Shown here: positions 24,748-33,918 of the stretch, piece by piece | Layout: the number at the start of each line of letters is the position of its first letter | Position numbering within the stretch: the stretch's first letter is position 1 | Source: Sphingomonadaceae bacterium | GTDB lineage: Bacteria; Pseudomonadota; Alphaproteobacteria; Sphingomonadales; Sphingomonadaceae | Assembly (NCBI GenBank): GCA_025359445.1 | Contig: JANYGB010000037.1 | Location: 17,026-81,025 of the forward strand | Length of the DNA stretch: 64,000 nucleotides | Direction: 5' to 3' | The notes under the pieces: model-generated | Databases searched by the model: none | What the model was told of the DNA's origin: nothing | The model's input: the letters and a program-made list of their open reading frames with translations, nothing else | Program-made: the position numbers and the translations under genes

Positions 24748-24892
24748 TTGCCAATCGTTGTCATATTCTTCACAACATTGCAACTCATTGCACTCAGATT
24801 GGAGCAATTTAACAACAATTCTTGTAATTTCCGTTACCGTTTTGTCGGCCAATCGTATTATCAGGATGGCAACTGCTCCCCAGGAGACCGGC
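24748..24892. promoter_or_regulatory. divergent scfR-aceA control region with CATTGCA direct repeats
   Basis: 145 AT-richer bases between the two start codons. CATTGCA occurs at 24776-24782 and 24786-24792, exactly 10 bases (one helical turn) apart; a TTGC-like half site on the other strand (GGAGCAATTT) follows at 24801-24810. TTGCA-type half sites fit RamB/ScfR-family operators, so this is a candidate binding site. Assignment of -35/-10 boxes is uncertain. Confidence 0.55.
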
Positions 24893-26485
24893 ATGACTTA
24901 TACCGACACCATCGCGACCACACAGCAAACCATTACCGACCAGCCTAGCTGGGACGGTATCAGCGCCGAATCGGTGGCTCGGATGCGCGCTCAAAACCGC
25001 TTCCGCACCGGGCTCGATATTGCCAAGTACACCGCCGGGATCATGCGCCGTGATATGGATGCTTACGATGCCAACCCGGCTGAATACACCCAGTCACTGG
25101 GTTGCTGGCACGGTTTCATCGGGCAGCAGAAGCTGATCTCGATCAAGAAGCATTTCGGCACCACCAAGGGGCGTTACCTATACCTCTCGGGTTGGATGAT
25201 CGCCGCGTTGCGCAGCGAATTCGGTCCGCTGCCGGATCAGTCCATGCACGAAAAGACCAGCGTTTCGGCGCTGATCGAGGAACTCTATACGTTCCTGCGT
25301 CAAGCCGACGCGCGCGAGCTGGGCGGACTGTTCCGCGATCTCGACGCCGCACGCGATGCTGGTGATGCGGTCAAGGCCAAGGCTATTGAGCATGCGATCG
25401 ATAACCACGAAACCCATGTCGTCCCGATCATCGCTGATATCGACGCCGGGTTTGGCAATGCCGAGGCGACCTATCTGCTTGCCAAGAAGATGATCGAAGC
25501 AGGCGCCTGCGCTCTGCAAATTGAGAACCAGGTGTCGGACGAAAAGCAGTGCGGCCACCAAGACGGCAAGGTCACCGTGCCGCATGAGGACTTCCTCGCG
25601 AAGATCCGTGCAATTCGCTATGCCTTTATGGAACTGGGCGTTGAGGACGGCATTATTGTCGCACGCACCGATTCGCTTGGCGCTGGGCTAACTAAGCAGA
25701 TCGCCGTCACCCATAATGCCGGCGACATCGGCGATCAGTACAACAGCTTCCTCGATTGCGATGAAGTCGCTGCAGGTCAGATCGGTCACGGCGAAGTATT
25801 GATTAGCCGCGACGGCAAGCTGCTGCGGCCTAAGCGGCTGCCCTCGAACCTGTACCAGTTCCGCACGGGCAGCGGAGAAGACCGCTGCGTTCTCGACTGC
25901 ATCACATCGTTGCAGAACGGTGCCGACTTGCTGTGGATCGAAACCGAAAAGCCGCACATCTCGCAGATTGCCGGCATGGTCGATCGCATCCGCGAGGTCA
26001 TCCCCAATGCCAAGCTGGTTTACAACAACTCGCCAAGCTTCAACTGGACGCTCAACTTTCGCCAGCAAGTGTTTGATGCTTGGGCCGAAGCTGGCAAGGA
26101 TTTGTCTTCCTACGATCGCGCCAAGCTGATGAGCGTTGACTATGACAGCACCGACCTTGCCGCTGAAGCTGACGAGCGGATCCGCACCTTCCAGCGCGAT
26201 TCTGCCGCGCGCGCCGGAATCTTCCACCACCTGATCACGCTGCCGACTTATCACACTGCGGCGCTGAGCACCGACAACCTCGCCCGCGAATACTTTGGCG
26301 ACCAAGGCATGCTGGGCTACGTCAAGAACGTCCAGCGCCAAGAAATCCGCCAAGGCATCGCCTGCGTCAAACACCAGAACATGTCCGGTTCGGACATCGG
26401 TGATGACCACAAGGAATACTTCGCTGGCGAGGCCGCGCTTAAGGCCGGCGGCAAGGACAATACGATGAATCAGTTCGCGGCCTAA
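24893..26485 (+). CDS. aceA: isocitrate lyase AceA
   Basis: 530 residues, the longer isocitrate lyase form. It splits isocitrate into succinate and glyoxylate, the entry to the glyoxylate shunt for growth on acetate or fatty acids. Motifs: substrate/Mg site IADIDAGFGNAEATYLL, catalytic loop with Cys in SDEKQCGHQDGKVTVP, ARTDSLGAGL, and NNSPSFNWTLNF. ATG 24893 has CAGGAGACC upstream; the reading frame continues upstream but without family similarity. Divergent ScfR is the likely regulator. Malate synthase is not in the window. Confidence 0.95.
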   Translation: MTYTDTIATTQQTITDQPSWDGISAESVARMRAQNRFRTGLDIAKYTAGIMRRDMDAYDANPAEYTQSLGCWHGFIGQQKLISIKKHFGTTKGRYLYLSGWMIAALRSEFGPLPDQSMHEKTSVSALIEELYTFLRQADARELGGLFRDLDAARDAGDAVKAKAIEHAIDNHETHVVPIIADIDAGFGNAEATYLLAKKMIEAGACALQIENQVSDEKQCGHQDGKVTVPHEDFLAKIRAIRYAFMELGVEDGIIVARTDSLGAGLTKQIAVTHNAGDIGDQYNSFLDCDEVAAGQIGHGEVLISRDGKLLRPKRLPSNLYQFRTGSGEDRCVLDCITSLQNGADLLWIETEKPHISQIAGMVDRIREVIPNAKLVYNNSPSFNWTLNFRQQVFDAWAEAGKDLSSYDRAKLMSVDYDSTDLAAEADERIRTFQRDSAARAGIFHHLITLPTYHTAALSTDNLAREYFGDQGMLGYVKNVQRQEIRQGIACVKHQNMSGSDIGDDHKEYFAGEAALKAGGKDNTMNQFAA

Positions 26486-26514
26486 AGCCGCACAATACTC
26501 CTGGGGAGGAGAAC

Positions 26515-26553
26515 GACGGTCGTCGGGGTGCCCCTTTCATCCCGGCGGCCGTC
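26515..26553 (+). terminator. hairpin, probable aceA terminator
   Basis: GACGGTCGTCGGG (26515-26527) pairs with CCCGGCGGCCGTC (26541-26553), 13 pairs including two G-T wobbles, loop of 13 bases. It begins 29 bases after the aceA stop. No long T run follows (AATCGTTTCC), so it is a weaker candidate than the one at 10353. Confidence 0.5.
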
Positions 26554-26615
26554 AATCGTTTCCTAACCATAAGCCAAAAGTTGGCAGTTAACCTTCGCGT
26601 ACTATCACCACTGCT

Positions 26616-27125
26616 ATGTCACGGCCGTCCGCCACTACAGCGCTTTCGCCAAAGCTGCTCAAGCATTTCGCTGCCGCGACCGTAGTTTTGACTGCGCTGA
26701 TCGCCGTATTCGCAAGCGGCGCCGACTGGGGCGCGCAGGCGCAAATCAGTGCAGTCGAGGCAAAGAACCAGCTTGTCAGTACGGAGGCTGAGAAACTCGG
26801 CACAAAGCGCATCGGCAAGACGTTGAAGATCGCCAACGGCCCGGCTGCGGCCAGCTTTGGCGAAGAAGAAAGCAGTAACTTTGGCGGTGTGGCCAATGGC
26901 TACGTCGCTCCAGCGCGCCGCGCGGAGCCAACACCCCGGCACCCCATTGGCTCGCCTTGGGCGATGACCACTGCCCCCGCCATACCAGCGCCACCGTTTC
27001 CCGGCATTCAGCCAGCTCCGGACGATGCCCAGCCTACCACTACAAACACGCCATCGCCGAACGCGATTGCCCAAATTACCGCCAGTTCAGCGCAGCGCTC
27101 AGGCGCGGCAGTCGCGGGAGACTGA
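26616..27125 (+). CDS. hypothetical protein, one membrane helix and Pro/Thr-rich tail
   Basis: 169 residues, not recognised. A short charged N-terminus is followed by one hydrophobic helix (about 17-36, AAATVVLTALIAVFASGADW), then a region with the heptad-like SAVEAKNQLVSTEAEKLGTK, and a Pro/Ala/Thr-rich tail (PAPPFPGIQPAPDDAQPTTT). This suggests an inner-membrane anchored protein with a disordered periplasmic C-terminus. No clear ribosome-binding site precedes ATG 26616. It lies alone between aceA and tRNA-Leu. The open frame and membrane segment argue for a gene but do not prove it. Confidence 0.5.
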   Translation: MSRPSATTALSPKLLKHFAAATVVLTALIAVFASGADWGAQAQISAVEAKNQLVSTEAEKLGTKRIGKTLKIANGPAAASFGEEESSNFGGVANGYVAPARRAEPTPRHPIGSPWAMTTAPAIPAPPFPGIQPAPDDAQPTTTNTPSPNAIAQITASSAQRSGAAVAGD

Positions 27126-27195
27126 TATCACTGCATTGGCGCTTTGGATGATCGCGCCGCCGATCAACCATGGCAAATGCCGATCAACTAACTGA

Positions 27196-27279
27196 TGGTG
27201 CCCCTGGCCCGACTCGAACGGGCACGTCTCTCAACAAACGATTTTGAGTCGTTCGCGTCTACCATTCCGCCACAGGGGC
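27196..27279 (-). tRNA. tRNA-Leu (anticodon CAA)
   Basis: 84 bases including an encoded CCA. The acceptor stem begins GCCCCTG; the anticodon stem AACGA/TCGTT closes loop CTCAAAA, giving anticodon CAA. A short variable arm (GTTGAGAGAC region) and T arm with GTTCGAGTC follow. Reads UUG codons. Confidence 0.95.
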
Positions 27280-27298
27280 AATCCTGCGTGTGCGCGCC

Positions 27299-28123
27299 TT
27301 AACCAGCCTTTAGCACGCCCGCAATCGCCTTGTGCATGCGCGAGTGCAAGACATCGTTACCGGCCAATACCTGCTTGTCGCAAATCGGTACCGAAGTCCC
27401 ACGCCAATCGGTGACGAAGCCGCCAGCCTCGCGCACCAGCAAGCAGCCCGCCGCCGTATCCCACGAAGACAGGTCGCTTTCCCAGAACCCGTCGAACCGC
27501 CCCGAGGCGACCCAGGCGAGATCAAGCGAAGCCGCCCCAAAGCGCCGAATGCCCGCGACCTGCGGGGCCAAAACATTGTAAATCCGCGTCCATTCAGGCG
27601 CGTCGCCGCGGCCGGCAAACGGAATGCCGGTGGCGATCAGGCTTTCATCAAGGTGACGACGCGACGATACGCGCAAGCGTCGATCCTGCAGCCATGCGCC
27701 CCGGCTGCGTTCGGCCCAGTAGCTCTCGTCGGTGATCGGCTGATAAACCAGCGCGGCAACCACATCGCCCCAGCCGCTGCCATCGAGCTTGGGTTCCTGC
27801 GCGGCGATCGAAATCGCGAAGTGCGGAATGCCGTGGAGGAAGTTGCTGGTCCCGTCGAGCGGATCGATGATCCAGCGCGGGCTGGTCGGGCTGCCCTCGA
27901 TCACGCCGCCTTCCTCGAGCACAAAGCCCCATTCGGGCCGCGCGAGCAGCAGTTCGTCGTAAAGCGTCCGCTCGGCGCGCTGATCGGCTTTGGAAACGAA
28001 GTCAGCTGGCCCCTTGCGGCTGACCTGCAGGTGCTCGACCTCGCCAAAATCGCGGCGCAAGCGCTGCCCGGCCTTGCGCGCGGCCTTTTCCATAACCCGG
28101 ATAATGGCGGAGATAACGGCCAT
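27299..28123 (-). CDS. inositol monophosphatase family protein (SuhB-like)
   Basis: 274 residues. Mg-dependent phosphatase fold with motifs DFVSKADQRAERTL, LEEGG (metal Glu), WIIDPLDGTSNFLHGIPHF (metal Asp pair) and SSWDTAAGCLLVREAGG. Members hydrolyse inositol-1-phosphate or related sugar phosphates; bacterial SuhB also acts in rRNA transcription antitermination. Substrate is not decided here. It starts 6 bases after the efp stop, so the two are cotranscribed, and ends next to tRNA-Leu. Confidence 0.9.
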   Translation of the reverse strand: MAVISAIIRVMEKAARKAGQRLRRDFGEVEHLQVSRKGPADFVSKADQRAERTLYDELLLARPEWGFVLEEGGVIEGSPTSPRWIIDPLDGTSNFLHGIPHFAISIAAQEPKLDGSGWGDVVAALVYQPITDESYWAERSRGAWLQDRRLRVSSRRHLDESLIATGIPFAGRGDAPEWTRIYNVLAPQVAGIRRFGAASLDLAWVASGRFDGFWESDLSSWDTAAGCLLVREAGGFVTDWRGTSVPICDKQVLAGNDVLHSRMHKAIAGVLKAG

Positions 28124-28129
28124 CTGAGC

Positions 28130-28696
28130 TCAGTCAGCCTTGCGCACGTAGGCGCGTTCGTAAACATCAACCACAATGCGGGTGCCGCTGCCGATGTGCG
28201 GCGGAACCATGACGCGCACGCCGTTGTCAAGCAGCGCGGGCTTGAAGCTGGACGAAGCAGTCTGGCCCTTCACCACGGCGTCAGCGTCGACTATGGTGGC
28301 TTCGACCTGCTCGGGCAAAGCGACAGAAATCGGGCGTTCTTCCCACATTTCCAAGGTTACTTCCATGCCGTCCTGCAGGAATGCCACCGCATCGCCGAGC
28401 AAGTCGGCGGGCAGGTTGATTTGCTCAAAATTGTCTTTGTCCATGAACACCAACGCGTCCCCGTCAACGTAAAGGAACTGGAAGTCCTTGGTGTCGAGCC
28501 GGACTTTTTCGATCGTGTCCTGGCTGCGGAACCGGACGTTGGTCTTACGGCCATCGATCAGGTTCTTCATTTCGACTTGCATAAAGGCGCCGCCCTTGCC
28601 CGGCTGGGTGTGCTGGGTCTTGGCAACTTTCCAGATGCCCTTCTCGTATTCGATAATATTGCCGGGACGAATGTCCACGCCGCTGATCTTGGCCAT
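28130..28696 (-). CDS. efp: translation elongation factor P
   Basis: 188 residues, the family length. EF-P binds between ribosomal P and E sites and relieves stalling at polyproline. Three beta-barrel domains: KOW-like N-terminal domain ([20 protein letters not shown]) with the loop [18 protein letters not shown], whose Lys after GKG-type turn is the usual modification position, a middle OB domain ([20 protein letters not shown]) and C-terminal OB domain ([18 protein letters not shown]). ATG 28696 is the family start; the upstream extension to 28777 is not conserved-looking. The SuhB-like gene follows 6 bases downstream. Confidence 0.96.
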   Translation of the reverse strand: MAKISGVDIRPGNIIEYEKGIWKVAKTQHTQPGKGGAFMQVEMKNLIDGRKTNVRFRSQDTIEKVRLDTKDFQFLYVDGDALVFMDKDNFEQINLPADLLGDAVAFLQDGMEVTLEMWEERPISVALPEQVEATIVDADAVVKGQTASSSFKPALLDNGVRVMVPPHIGSGTRIVVDVYERAYVRKAD

Positions 28697-28854
28697 GACA
28701 GTGCCTTCAAGCTGAGAAAGAGCTCCGGCCGCTCGCCGGAAGGACGCGCCCTTAGCGCGGGCTGGCCGCAAGGGCAAGGCGCGGGGTAAGGCCCGCAGCG
28801 GTTGGCAGAGCTGTTCACATCCTGCTAATCACCGCGATGCGAAAGGCCCATCCC

Positions 28855-29214
28855 ATGAAATCAGCCCTTACCCTGATCTTGCTGGCCAGCGCCGGCCCTG
28901 TCCTGGCAGTTCCGGGCGGGCCGATCGGCTGGCTCAATCCCGGCACTTATCTGTGCGAGCAACCCGGTGATGCCGGCGGCGCAGTCGGCCTGCACGTGGT
29001 CGGCGAGGATTTCGAGATCGTCAACGCCAATACCTATCGGACTACAGCGGGCCGCGGCACATACCTGCTGACCGGCAACGTGCTGGTATTCACTAGTGGG
29101 CCCAAATACGGTGAGGCATTCAACCGCATCACCGATGGCTTCCTCCGCAAATCGGATGCAAGCGGTGCCAACACCTCGCTGCGCTGCGTGCGCCGGGTGA
29201 TGAACAACAGCTAG
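28855..29214 (+). CDS. small secreted protein of unknown function
   Basis: 119 residues from ATG 28855 (GAAAGG upstream; ATG 28837 is possible). A clear signal peptide (MKSALTLILLASAGPVLA) precedes a ~100-residue domain with two Cys (TYLCEQPGD and TSLRCVRRV) that could form a disulphide in the periplasm, and Gly/Thr-rich strands (RTTAGRGTYLLTGNVLVFTS). Not recognised; I infer a small periplasmic beta-rich protein. It is divergent from efp and overlaps the end of the OPT transporter gene by 4 bases. Confidence 0.7.
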   Translation: MKSALTLILLASAGPVLAVPGGPIGWLNPGTYLCEQPGDAGGAVGLHVVGEDFEIVNANTYRTTAGRGTYLLTGNVLVFTSGPKYGEAFNRITDGFLRKSDASGANTSLRCVRRVMNNS

Positions 29215-31193
29215 GCTACCACCAACTTTCGCGCTGCATTTTGCATGCGGTGGTAAGCGAACCAAACCAAGACCCCGAACAGCACCAGCCCCATCGGGGT
29301 CGCGTAAGGATTCTCGCCAAATTTTGCGAGTGCATCGGGGTTGTTGGTCGCCGCGACAATGCCGGCATAAGCTACATTGAACAAGCTATCGCCCACGATG
29401 AGCCCCGTTGCCGTCAGCACGCCAATGCGCTCAGCAAAGTCGGGACTGGACTGCTTGGCCGCCCAACGATTGTACAGATGCCCGAGCAACGCGCCGACGA
29501 TCACAAAGGCGGTAACGTCCATCGGCAGATACATCCCCATCCCAACCGCGAGCGGCGGAAGTGAGCCTCTACCGGTCTTGCGCAGCACTTCGTCGATCAG
29601 CACTGCGCCCACTCCGATAGCAGCACCCAGCCCAATCAGGTTCCATTGCAATGTTCCGCCCAGGACGCCTTGCGCAATCGCTGAAATCAAAGCGGCTTGC
29701 GGTGCAGCCAATGCATTTGGCCCGGCACCCGGAGCGCCAACAAAGCCGAAGGTCGAATTGAGCAGGTCGAGCAGCGGGGGAATGACGATCCCGCCAAAAA
29801 TCACCCCAAAGACGAGAGCAACCTGCTGCTTCCACGGCGTCGCGCCGACCAGCTGACCGGTCTTGAGGTCCTGCAGGTTGTCGTTGGAAATCGTCGCCAC
29901 GCCAAACACGATCGCGGTGACGAACAGCGCAAAGGCGACCAATGCCTTGGTTTCGTCAGGCGTGTGGTTGCGACCGAGGACCATGACCAGCAGCAATGAA
30001 ATGCCCAGCACTGCTAGAATGCCGACGCCTGAAATCGGACTGTTCGAAGCGCCGATGAGCCCGGCCATATAACCGGTAACCGAAGCGATCATGATCCCCG
30101 CGACCAGCACGTAAAGCACGCTGACCATCACCGTCAGCCCCATCGATTGCGCGATCGGTCCATTCCCGGCGAACCACCACAGCAGCGCCGCAATCGGCAC
30201 CATCAGCGCGAGGATCGTGCCGAACACGATCCCCACCGGCAGGTCGCGCTCGGTCAGGGCGAGACTCTCCATGCCCTGCCCCGATGCGTTGCGCGCGCGG
30301 TTGGCAGAGAGTGCCGCCGCGATCCCGCGGACGATTGGACCGATCACCTTGAGCAGTGTCCAGATCGCCGCGACGCCGATCGTACCCGCGCCGATGAAGC
30401 GCACTTTCTGGCGGAACACCGTGCTGACAAAATCGGCAAGCTCGGTTCCGGCGGGCGGGCCGCCCGCAGTGAGCTGCGGCAGGATGATGAAGAAGCTGAT
30501 CACGATCCCGGTCAGCATGGCGAGGCCGACCGCGAGGCCGACGAGGTGGCCGACCCCGATCAGCGCCATCGACAGCCCGGTGGAAAGCGAGGTCGCGCCG
30601 CTGCCGATACGCAGCGTGGTGCCAGCGCCTTCGGCGACCAGTTTCATCTTGGCGAGCAGCGGATAGATCACCGAGATGATCGTCCCCAAAACCACGGCAG
30701 CAAGCCCGCGCTTGTTCTCTTCTGCGCCGCCGACCCCGGCCCCTACCTTGAGCACTTCCGCCGCCGCAACGCCTTCAGGATAAGGCAAGTCCGATCCGGT
30801 AACGAGCGCGCGGCGCAGCGGGACCGAGTACATCACCCCCAGAATTCCTCCGATCACGATCACCAAGAGCGATTGCAAATAAGGGAAGTTCATCCACCAT
30901 CCAATCATAATCAGGCCGGGCAGCACGAACACGATCGCTGACAGCGTGCCCGCCGCCGAGGCAATCGTCTGGACAATGTTGTTTTCCTGGATCGTCGCGT
31001 CCTTGAACGCTTTCAGCACCGCCATTGAGATCACTGCGGCGGGGATCGAGGTTGCGAACGTCAGCCCGATCTTCAGCCCGAGATAGACATTGGCGGCGGT
31101 GAACACGATCGTCAGCAGCGCGCCGAGTACGATGCCGCGCAGGGTCAATTCCTTGGGGGATGTCGATGCCGTCATGGCCCTGTTCTCGTTCAT
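29211..31193 (-). CDS. OPT-family oligopeptide transporter
   Basis: 660 residues from ATG 31193 (GGGGG at proper distance; 31235 and 31175 are alternatives). About 14-16 membrane segments. Family features: ELTLRGIVLGALLTIVFTAA, NVYLGLKIGLTFATSIPAAV, the YPEGVAAAEVLKVG motif, and NDNLQDLKTGQLVGATPWKQQ. OPT proteins carry peptides, glutathione or metal-chelate complexes, probably with protons; the cargo cannot be told here. It stands alone, with the M23/L,D-transpeptidase genes upstream on the same strand after a 127-base gap. Confidence 0.93.
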   Translation of the reverse strand: MNENRAMTASTSPKELTLRGIVLGALLTIVFTAANVYLGLKIGLTFATSIPAAVISMAVLKAFKDATIQENNIVQTIASAAGTLSAIVFVLPGLIMIGWWMNFPYLQSLLVIVIGGILGVMYSVPLRRALVTGSDLPYPEGVAAAEVLKVGAGVGGAEENKRGLAAVVLGTIISVIYPLLAKMKLVAEGAGTTLRIGSGATSLSTGLSMALIGVGHLVGLAVGLAMLTGIVISFFIILPQLTAGGPPAGTELADFVSTVFRQKVRFIGAGTIGVAAIWTLLKVIGPIVRGIAAALSANRARNASGQGMESLALTERDLPVGIVFGTILALMVPIAALLWWFAGNGPIAQSMGLTVMVSVLYVLVAGIMIASVTGYMAGLIGASNSPISGVGILAVLGISLLLVMVLGRNHTPDETKALVAFALFVTAIVFGVATISNDNLQDLKTGQLVGATPWKQQVALVFGVIFGGIVIPPLLDLLNSTFGFVGAPGAGPNALAAPQAALISAIAQGVLGGTLQWNLIGLGAAIGVGAVLIDEVLRKTGRGSLPPLAVGMGMYLPMDVTAFVIVGALLGHLYNRWAAKQSSPDFAERIGVLTATGLIVGDSLFNVAYAGIVAATNNPDALAKFGENPYATPMGLVLFGVLVWFAYHRMQNAARKLVVA

Positions 31194-31320
31194 GCTTGTT
31201 TGCCCCCATCTGAACGGCTGGACCTCTTGGACCACTGTCTAAACTCGAAAAAACCGTTACCCGGCGCAGCGCCGCAATCCGGACTTGTGGCAGATAATTA
31301 CCGGCTAGGAAACCGCGCCG

Positions 31321-31965
31321 TTAGCGCCGCATCAGCAGCGGATAGGGGTTGATCGGCATGCTTGGCTCGTACCACTTGGCCTCGGGCGTGGTCACCTGAA
31401 TGGCGAAGTGCAGGTGCGGTGCGGTGGGGTTGGCATTGCCGGTAAAACCGACCGCGCCGATGACATCGCCTTGCTGCACCCGCTGGCCTTCGTGCAGGCT
31501 GTCCGCGTAATGATCAAGGTGCGCGTAGTAATGGACGAAACGCCGATCATCGGCGCGGATGTAGATCGTCAGGCCGCCGCCGACCGAGGTAAATAGCTTT
31601 TCCACGGTCCCGCCCGCTGCGGCGAGCACCGGCGTACCGAGCGGTGCCGCAATGTCGATGGCATCGTGTACCCGCGCTCCGTTTTCGCGCGCTTGCGTAA
31701 AGGTATCGCCCAGTTGACTGCGCTGGACCCCCTGCACCGGAATAATCAGTGATTGAATGTCTGCGTCTGCGATTTGAAACTTGGGGACCTGACGCGCTGC
31801 AACAGGCACCCGGTCGGGCGGTGCCACTACCGGACCCGCCGCCAGCGAGGTAGCAGGCGGCGGTTCGCTGCCGGCCCACCAGTAAGTCAGGCCACCAGCC
31901 CACAGCAGCGACGTTGCCAGGAATGTCCCGGCAATCGTGCGCAGATGCGTTTGGAGTTCTACCAA
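31321..31965 (-). CDS. M23-family peptidase (LytM domain), membrane-anchored
   Basis: 214 residues if it starts at TTG 31965, two bases after the L,D-transpeptidase stop, with GAGG upstream; no ATG fits better without running into the upstream gene. One N-terminal membrane helix (TFLATSLLWAGGLTYWWAG) anchors it; a short linker leads to the LytM domain (about 95-205) with zinc ligands in RVHDAIDIAAPLGTPVLAA and PHLHFAIQV. Such enzymes cut peptide crosslinks in peptidoglycan. The tight coupling with an L,D-transpeptidase suggests joint work on the cell wall. Confidence 0.85.
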   Translation of the reverse strand: MVELQTHLRTIAGTFLATSLLWAGGLTYWWAGSEPPPATSLAAGPVVAPPDRVPVAARQVPKFQIADADIQSLIIPVQGVQRSQLGDTFTQARENGARVHDAIDIAAPLGTPVLAAAGGTVEKLFTSVGGGLTIYIRADDRRFVHYYAHLDHYADSLHEGQRVQQGDVIGAVGFTGNANPTAPHLHFAIQVTTPEAKWYEPSMPINPYPLLMRR

Positions 31966-31967
31966 CT

Positions 31968-33155
31968 TCAGGCCTCGAAATGCACTTTGGTTCGAGTTGA
32001 CACCATCTGCGCCAGCCGCGCAACGTCCCAGTTGGTTAGCCGCACGCAACCATGGCTCTCAGCACGGCCAATGGTTTCAGGTTTGGGGGTGCCGTGGATG
32101 CCGTAATGCGGCTTGGTGAGATCGATCCACACCACTCCGACCGAGCCGTTCGGGCCTGGTGGCAGCATCGCTTTTTCGCTGCCCTCCTTGGCATCCCAGA
32201 ACAGGTCGGGGTTATAGCGGAATTTGGGATTGTGGCTGACTCCGGTGATCCCCCAATCGCCGAGCGGGAGCGGATCGTGAGTCGAGCCCATTGTTGCGGT
32301 GTAAACCGCGATCAACTTGTCGGACTGGTCATAGGCCTTCAGCGTACCCTTGGACTTGCTCACGACGATCCGCGCCGCTTTGGGCTGCTCGCTGCCCACA
32401 CCAAGCATCGCGAGCGTAGCCTGCCAAGCAGGATCGCCGACCGCGCTTGTTGCGATTACATCGCCGCCGACATTTGGCACGCGGATTTGCTGGCCGCTGT
32501 GGAAGGTTGAAACGGGGGCGGCAGCGGGATCCAGAGTTGCGCTTGTAGTCGGGCTTGCGCCTGGAGCCGGAGTGGCTGGGGCCGGACCAGGCGAGCCTGC
32601 CGGCATTCCCCCCGGGTTGAGCAGATTGAGTGTCGCCAAGGTCGTATGAAACCGTTCGGCCAGCTTCTCGTCGAGCGTTTCATAACCGAGTCCCGGCAGT
32701 TTGGCTTGGTCCTGCGGATCCTTGGGAATCTTGACGAAGGGTCCGGCGGCGAAATCGGCGGGGATTGTCACGACCCGAGTAGCAGGGATTGACTGGTACT
32801 GCGCCAGACCTGCCATGGTCGCAGCATCCATTTTGCCGGTCACGGCCAGACTGTTCGCCTCCTGAAACCCCGAGATCGCGTTGCGGGTGGAAAGCCCGGG
32901 CTTGCCGTCGACCACGCCAGGCGTGAAGCCGAGCCTATCGAGCACAACCTGTGCCTGCATCAGGGGGCGAGGTTCGCTGTCTGCTAACTCTTGCGGCATA
33001 GCCCGACTGTCGTGCGCAGCGAGTGGATCGGGGGCAGCACTGGCTTGCGGAGCGGGAGCGGTTTGCGTTGCGGCACCATCCGGCGCTTTGTCGCTCACCT
33101 TGCAAGCGGCGAGGCTGATAATGATCGGTAGGGCTAAAAAAATCGGACGCATCAT
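31968..33155 (-). CDS. L,D-transpeptidase with peptidoglycan-binding domain, lipoprotein
   Basis: 395 residues from ATG 33155 (GGGAG upstream). A lipoprotein signal (MMRPIFLALPIIISLAAC) places it on a membrane. A peptidoglycan-binding-1 domain (about 70-125; VLDRLGFTPGVVDGKPGLST) is followed by a Pro/Ala-rich linker with a LysM-like stretch, then the YkuD catalytic domain ending in ESHGCVRLTNWDVARLAQM, whose Cys is the nucleophile. It forms 3-3 crosslinks or attaches proteins to peptidoglycan. The downstream M23 peptidase gene begins two bases later. Confidence 0.92.
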   Translation of the reverse strand: MMRPIFLALPIIISLAACKVSDKAPDGAATQTAPAPQASAAPDPLAAHDSRAMPQELADSEPRPLMQAQVVLDRLGFTPGVVDGKPGLSTRNAISGFQEANSLAVTGKMDAATMAGLAQYQSIPATRVVTIPADFAAGPFVKIPKDPQDQAKLPGLGYETLDEKLAERFHTTLATLNLLNPGGMPAGSPGPAPATPAPGASPTTSATLDPAAAPVSTFHSGQQIRVPNVGGDVIATSAVGDPAWQATLAMLGVGSEQPKAARIVVSKSKGTLKAYDQSDKLIAVYTATMGSTHDPLPLGDWGITGVSHNPKFRYNPDLFWDAKEGSEKAMLPPGPNGSVGVVWIDLTKPHYGIHGTPKPETIGRAESHGCVRLTNWDVARLAQMVSTRTKVHFEA

Positions 33156-33217
33156 TTGGCTCCCACGAAACAAGCGTGGGTCCGCTCGCTCTCGTCAACC
33201 AAACGCGTCAGGCGGCA

Positions 33218-33841
33218 TTAGGCTCCCGCAGCAGCAATCCGCGCGGCGAAATCGCGAACCGCTTGGGCTTCATCGCCATTCCAGAGTGCCGCTGACACGG
33301 CGAGGAAATCGGCTCCTGCAGCAACCAGCGGCCCACAGTTTTCAGGGGTTATCCCCCCAATCGCAACGCAGGGAATTTCCATGACCAGCTGCCACCATTC
33401 AAGCAGCTCGAGTTCAGCCTTGTGCTCAGAGTCTTTCGTGGTGCTCGGGAAAAATGCCCCGAAAGCGACGTAATCAGCGCCTGTTTCGCCGGCTTCGATG
33501 CCCAGATGGCGACTGGCGTGGCAGGTCACTCCGATCTGCGCCTCTCGGCCCAATACTTCGCGGGCCTCCGCGACCGAGCCGTCGGTCTGGCCGAGATGGA
33601 CGCCATCAGCTCCGAGCCGCTTGGCGAGGCTGATCGAATCGTTGACGATAAAGGTCACGTCGCGCGCCGCGCAGATTTCCAGCAATGGTTCGGCGAGCCG
33701 GGCAGCGGCGTGATCGTCCAGGCCCTTCACGCGGAACTGGAACGCGGCGACCGGCGCGGCATCGAGCGCACGCACGAGCCGCTCAGGAAAGCCGCCAGAC
33801 ACGTCGGTCGGCGATATCAGGTACAATTGGCAATCGGTCAT
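33218..33841 (-). CDS. thiE: thiamine phosphate synthase ThiE
   Basis: 207 residues, TIM barrel. Joins hydroxymethylpyrimidine diphosphate and thiazole phosphate to make thiamine phosphate. Motifs: FQFRVKGLDD, FIVNDSISLAKRLGADGVHLGQTD, VTCHASRHLGIEAGETGADYVAFGAFFPSTTK and AIGGITPENCGPLVAAGADFLAV. The usual Q-x-R-x-K (QFRVKG) and GVHLGQ diphosphate-binding parts are present. It stands alone, without other thi genes and without a recognisable TPP riboswitch upstream. Confidence 0.93.
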   Translation of the reverse strand: MTDCQLYLISPTDVSGGFPERLVRALDAAPVAAFQFRVKGLDDHAAARLAEPLLEICAARDVTFIVNDSISLAKRLGADGVHLGQTDGSVAEAREVLGREAQIGVTCHASRHLGIEAGETGADYVAFGAFFPSTTKDSEHKAELELLEWWQLVMEIPCVAIGGITPENCGPLVAAGADFLAVSAALWNGDEAQAVRDFAARIAAAGA

Positions 33842-33918
33842 CGCCGCCCTCTATCCTGCCCGGGCGTGAAGGCCAAGCGTTCGGAACTCGTTCAGCTTTT
33901 GCGCGTTATTTGTGAACA

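Noticed and set aside
27332..28789. A 485-codon plus-strand open frame
   Set aside because: Antisense to the SuhB-like gene and efp, both strongly recognised; no ribosome-binding site or family.
33842..33918. TPP riboswitch upstream of thiE
   Set aside because: The 77-base divergent gap is too short and lacks the conserved CUGAGA and related core sequence.
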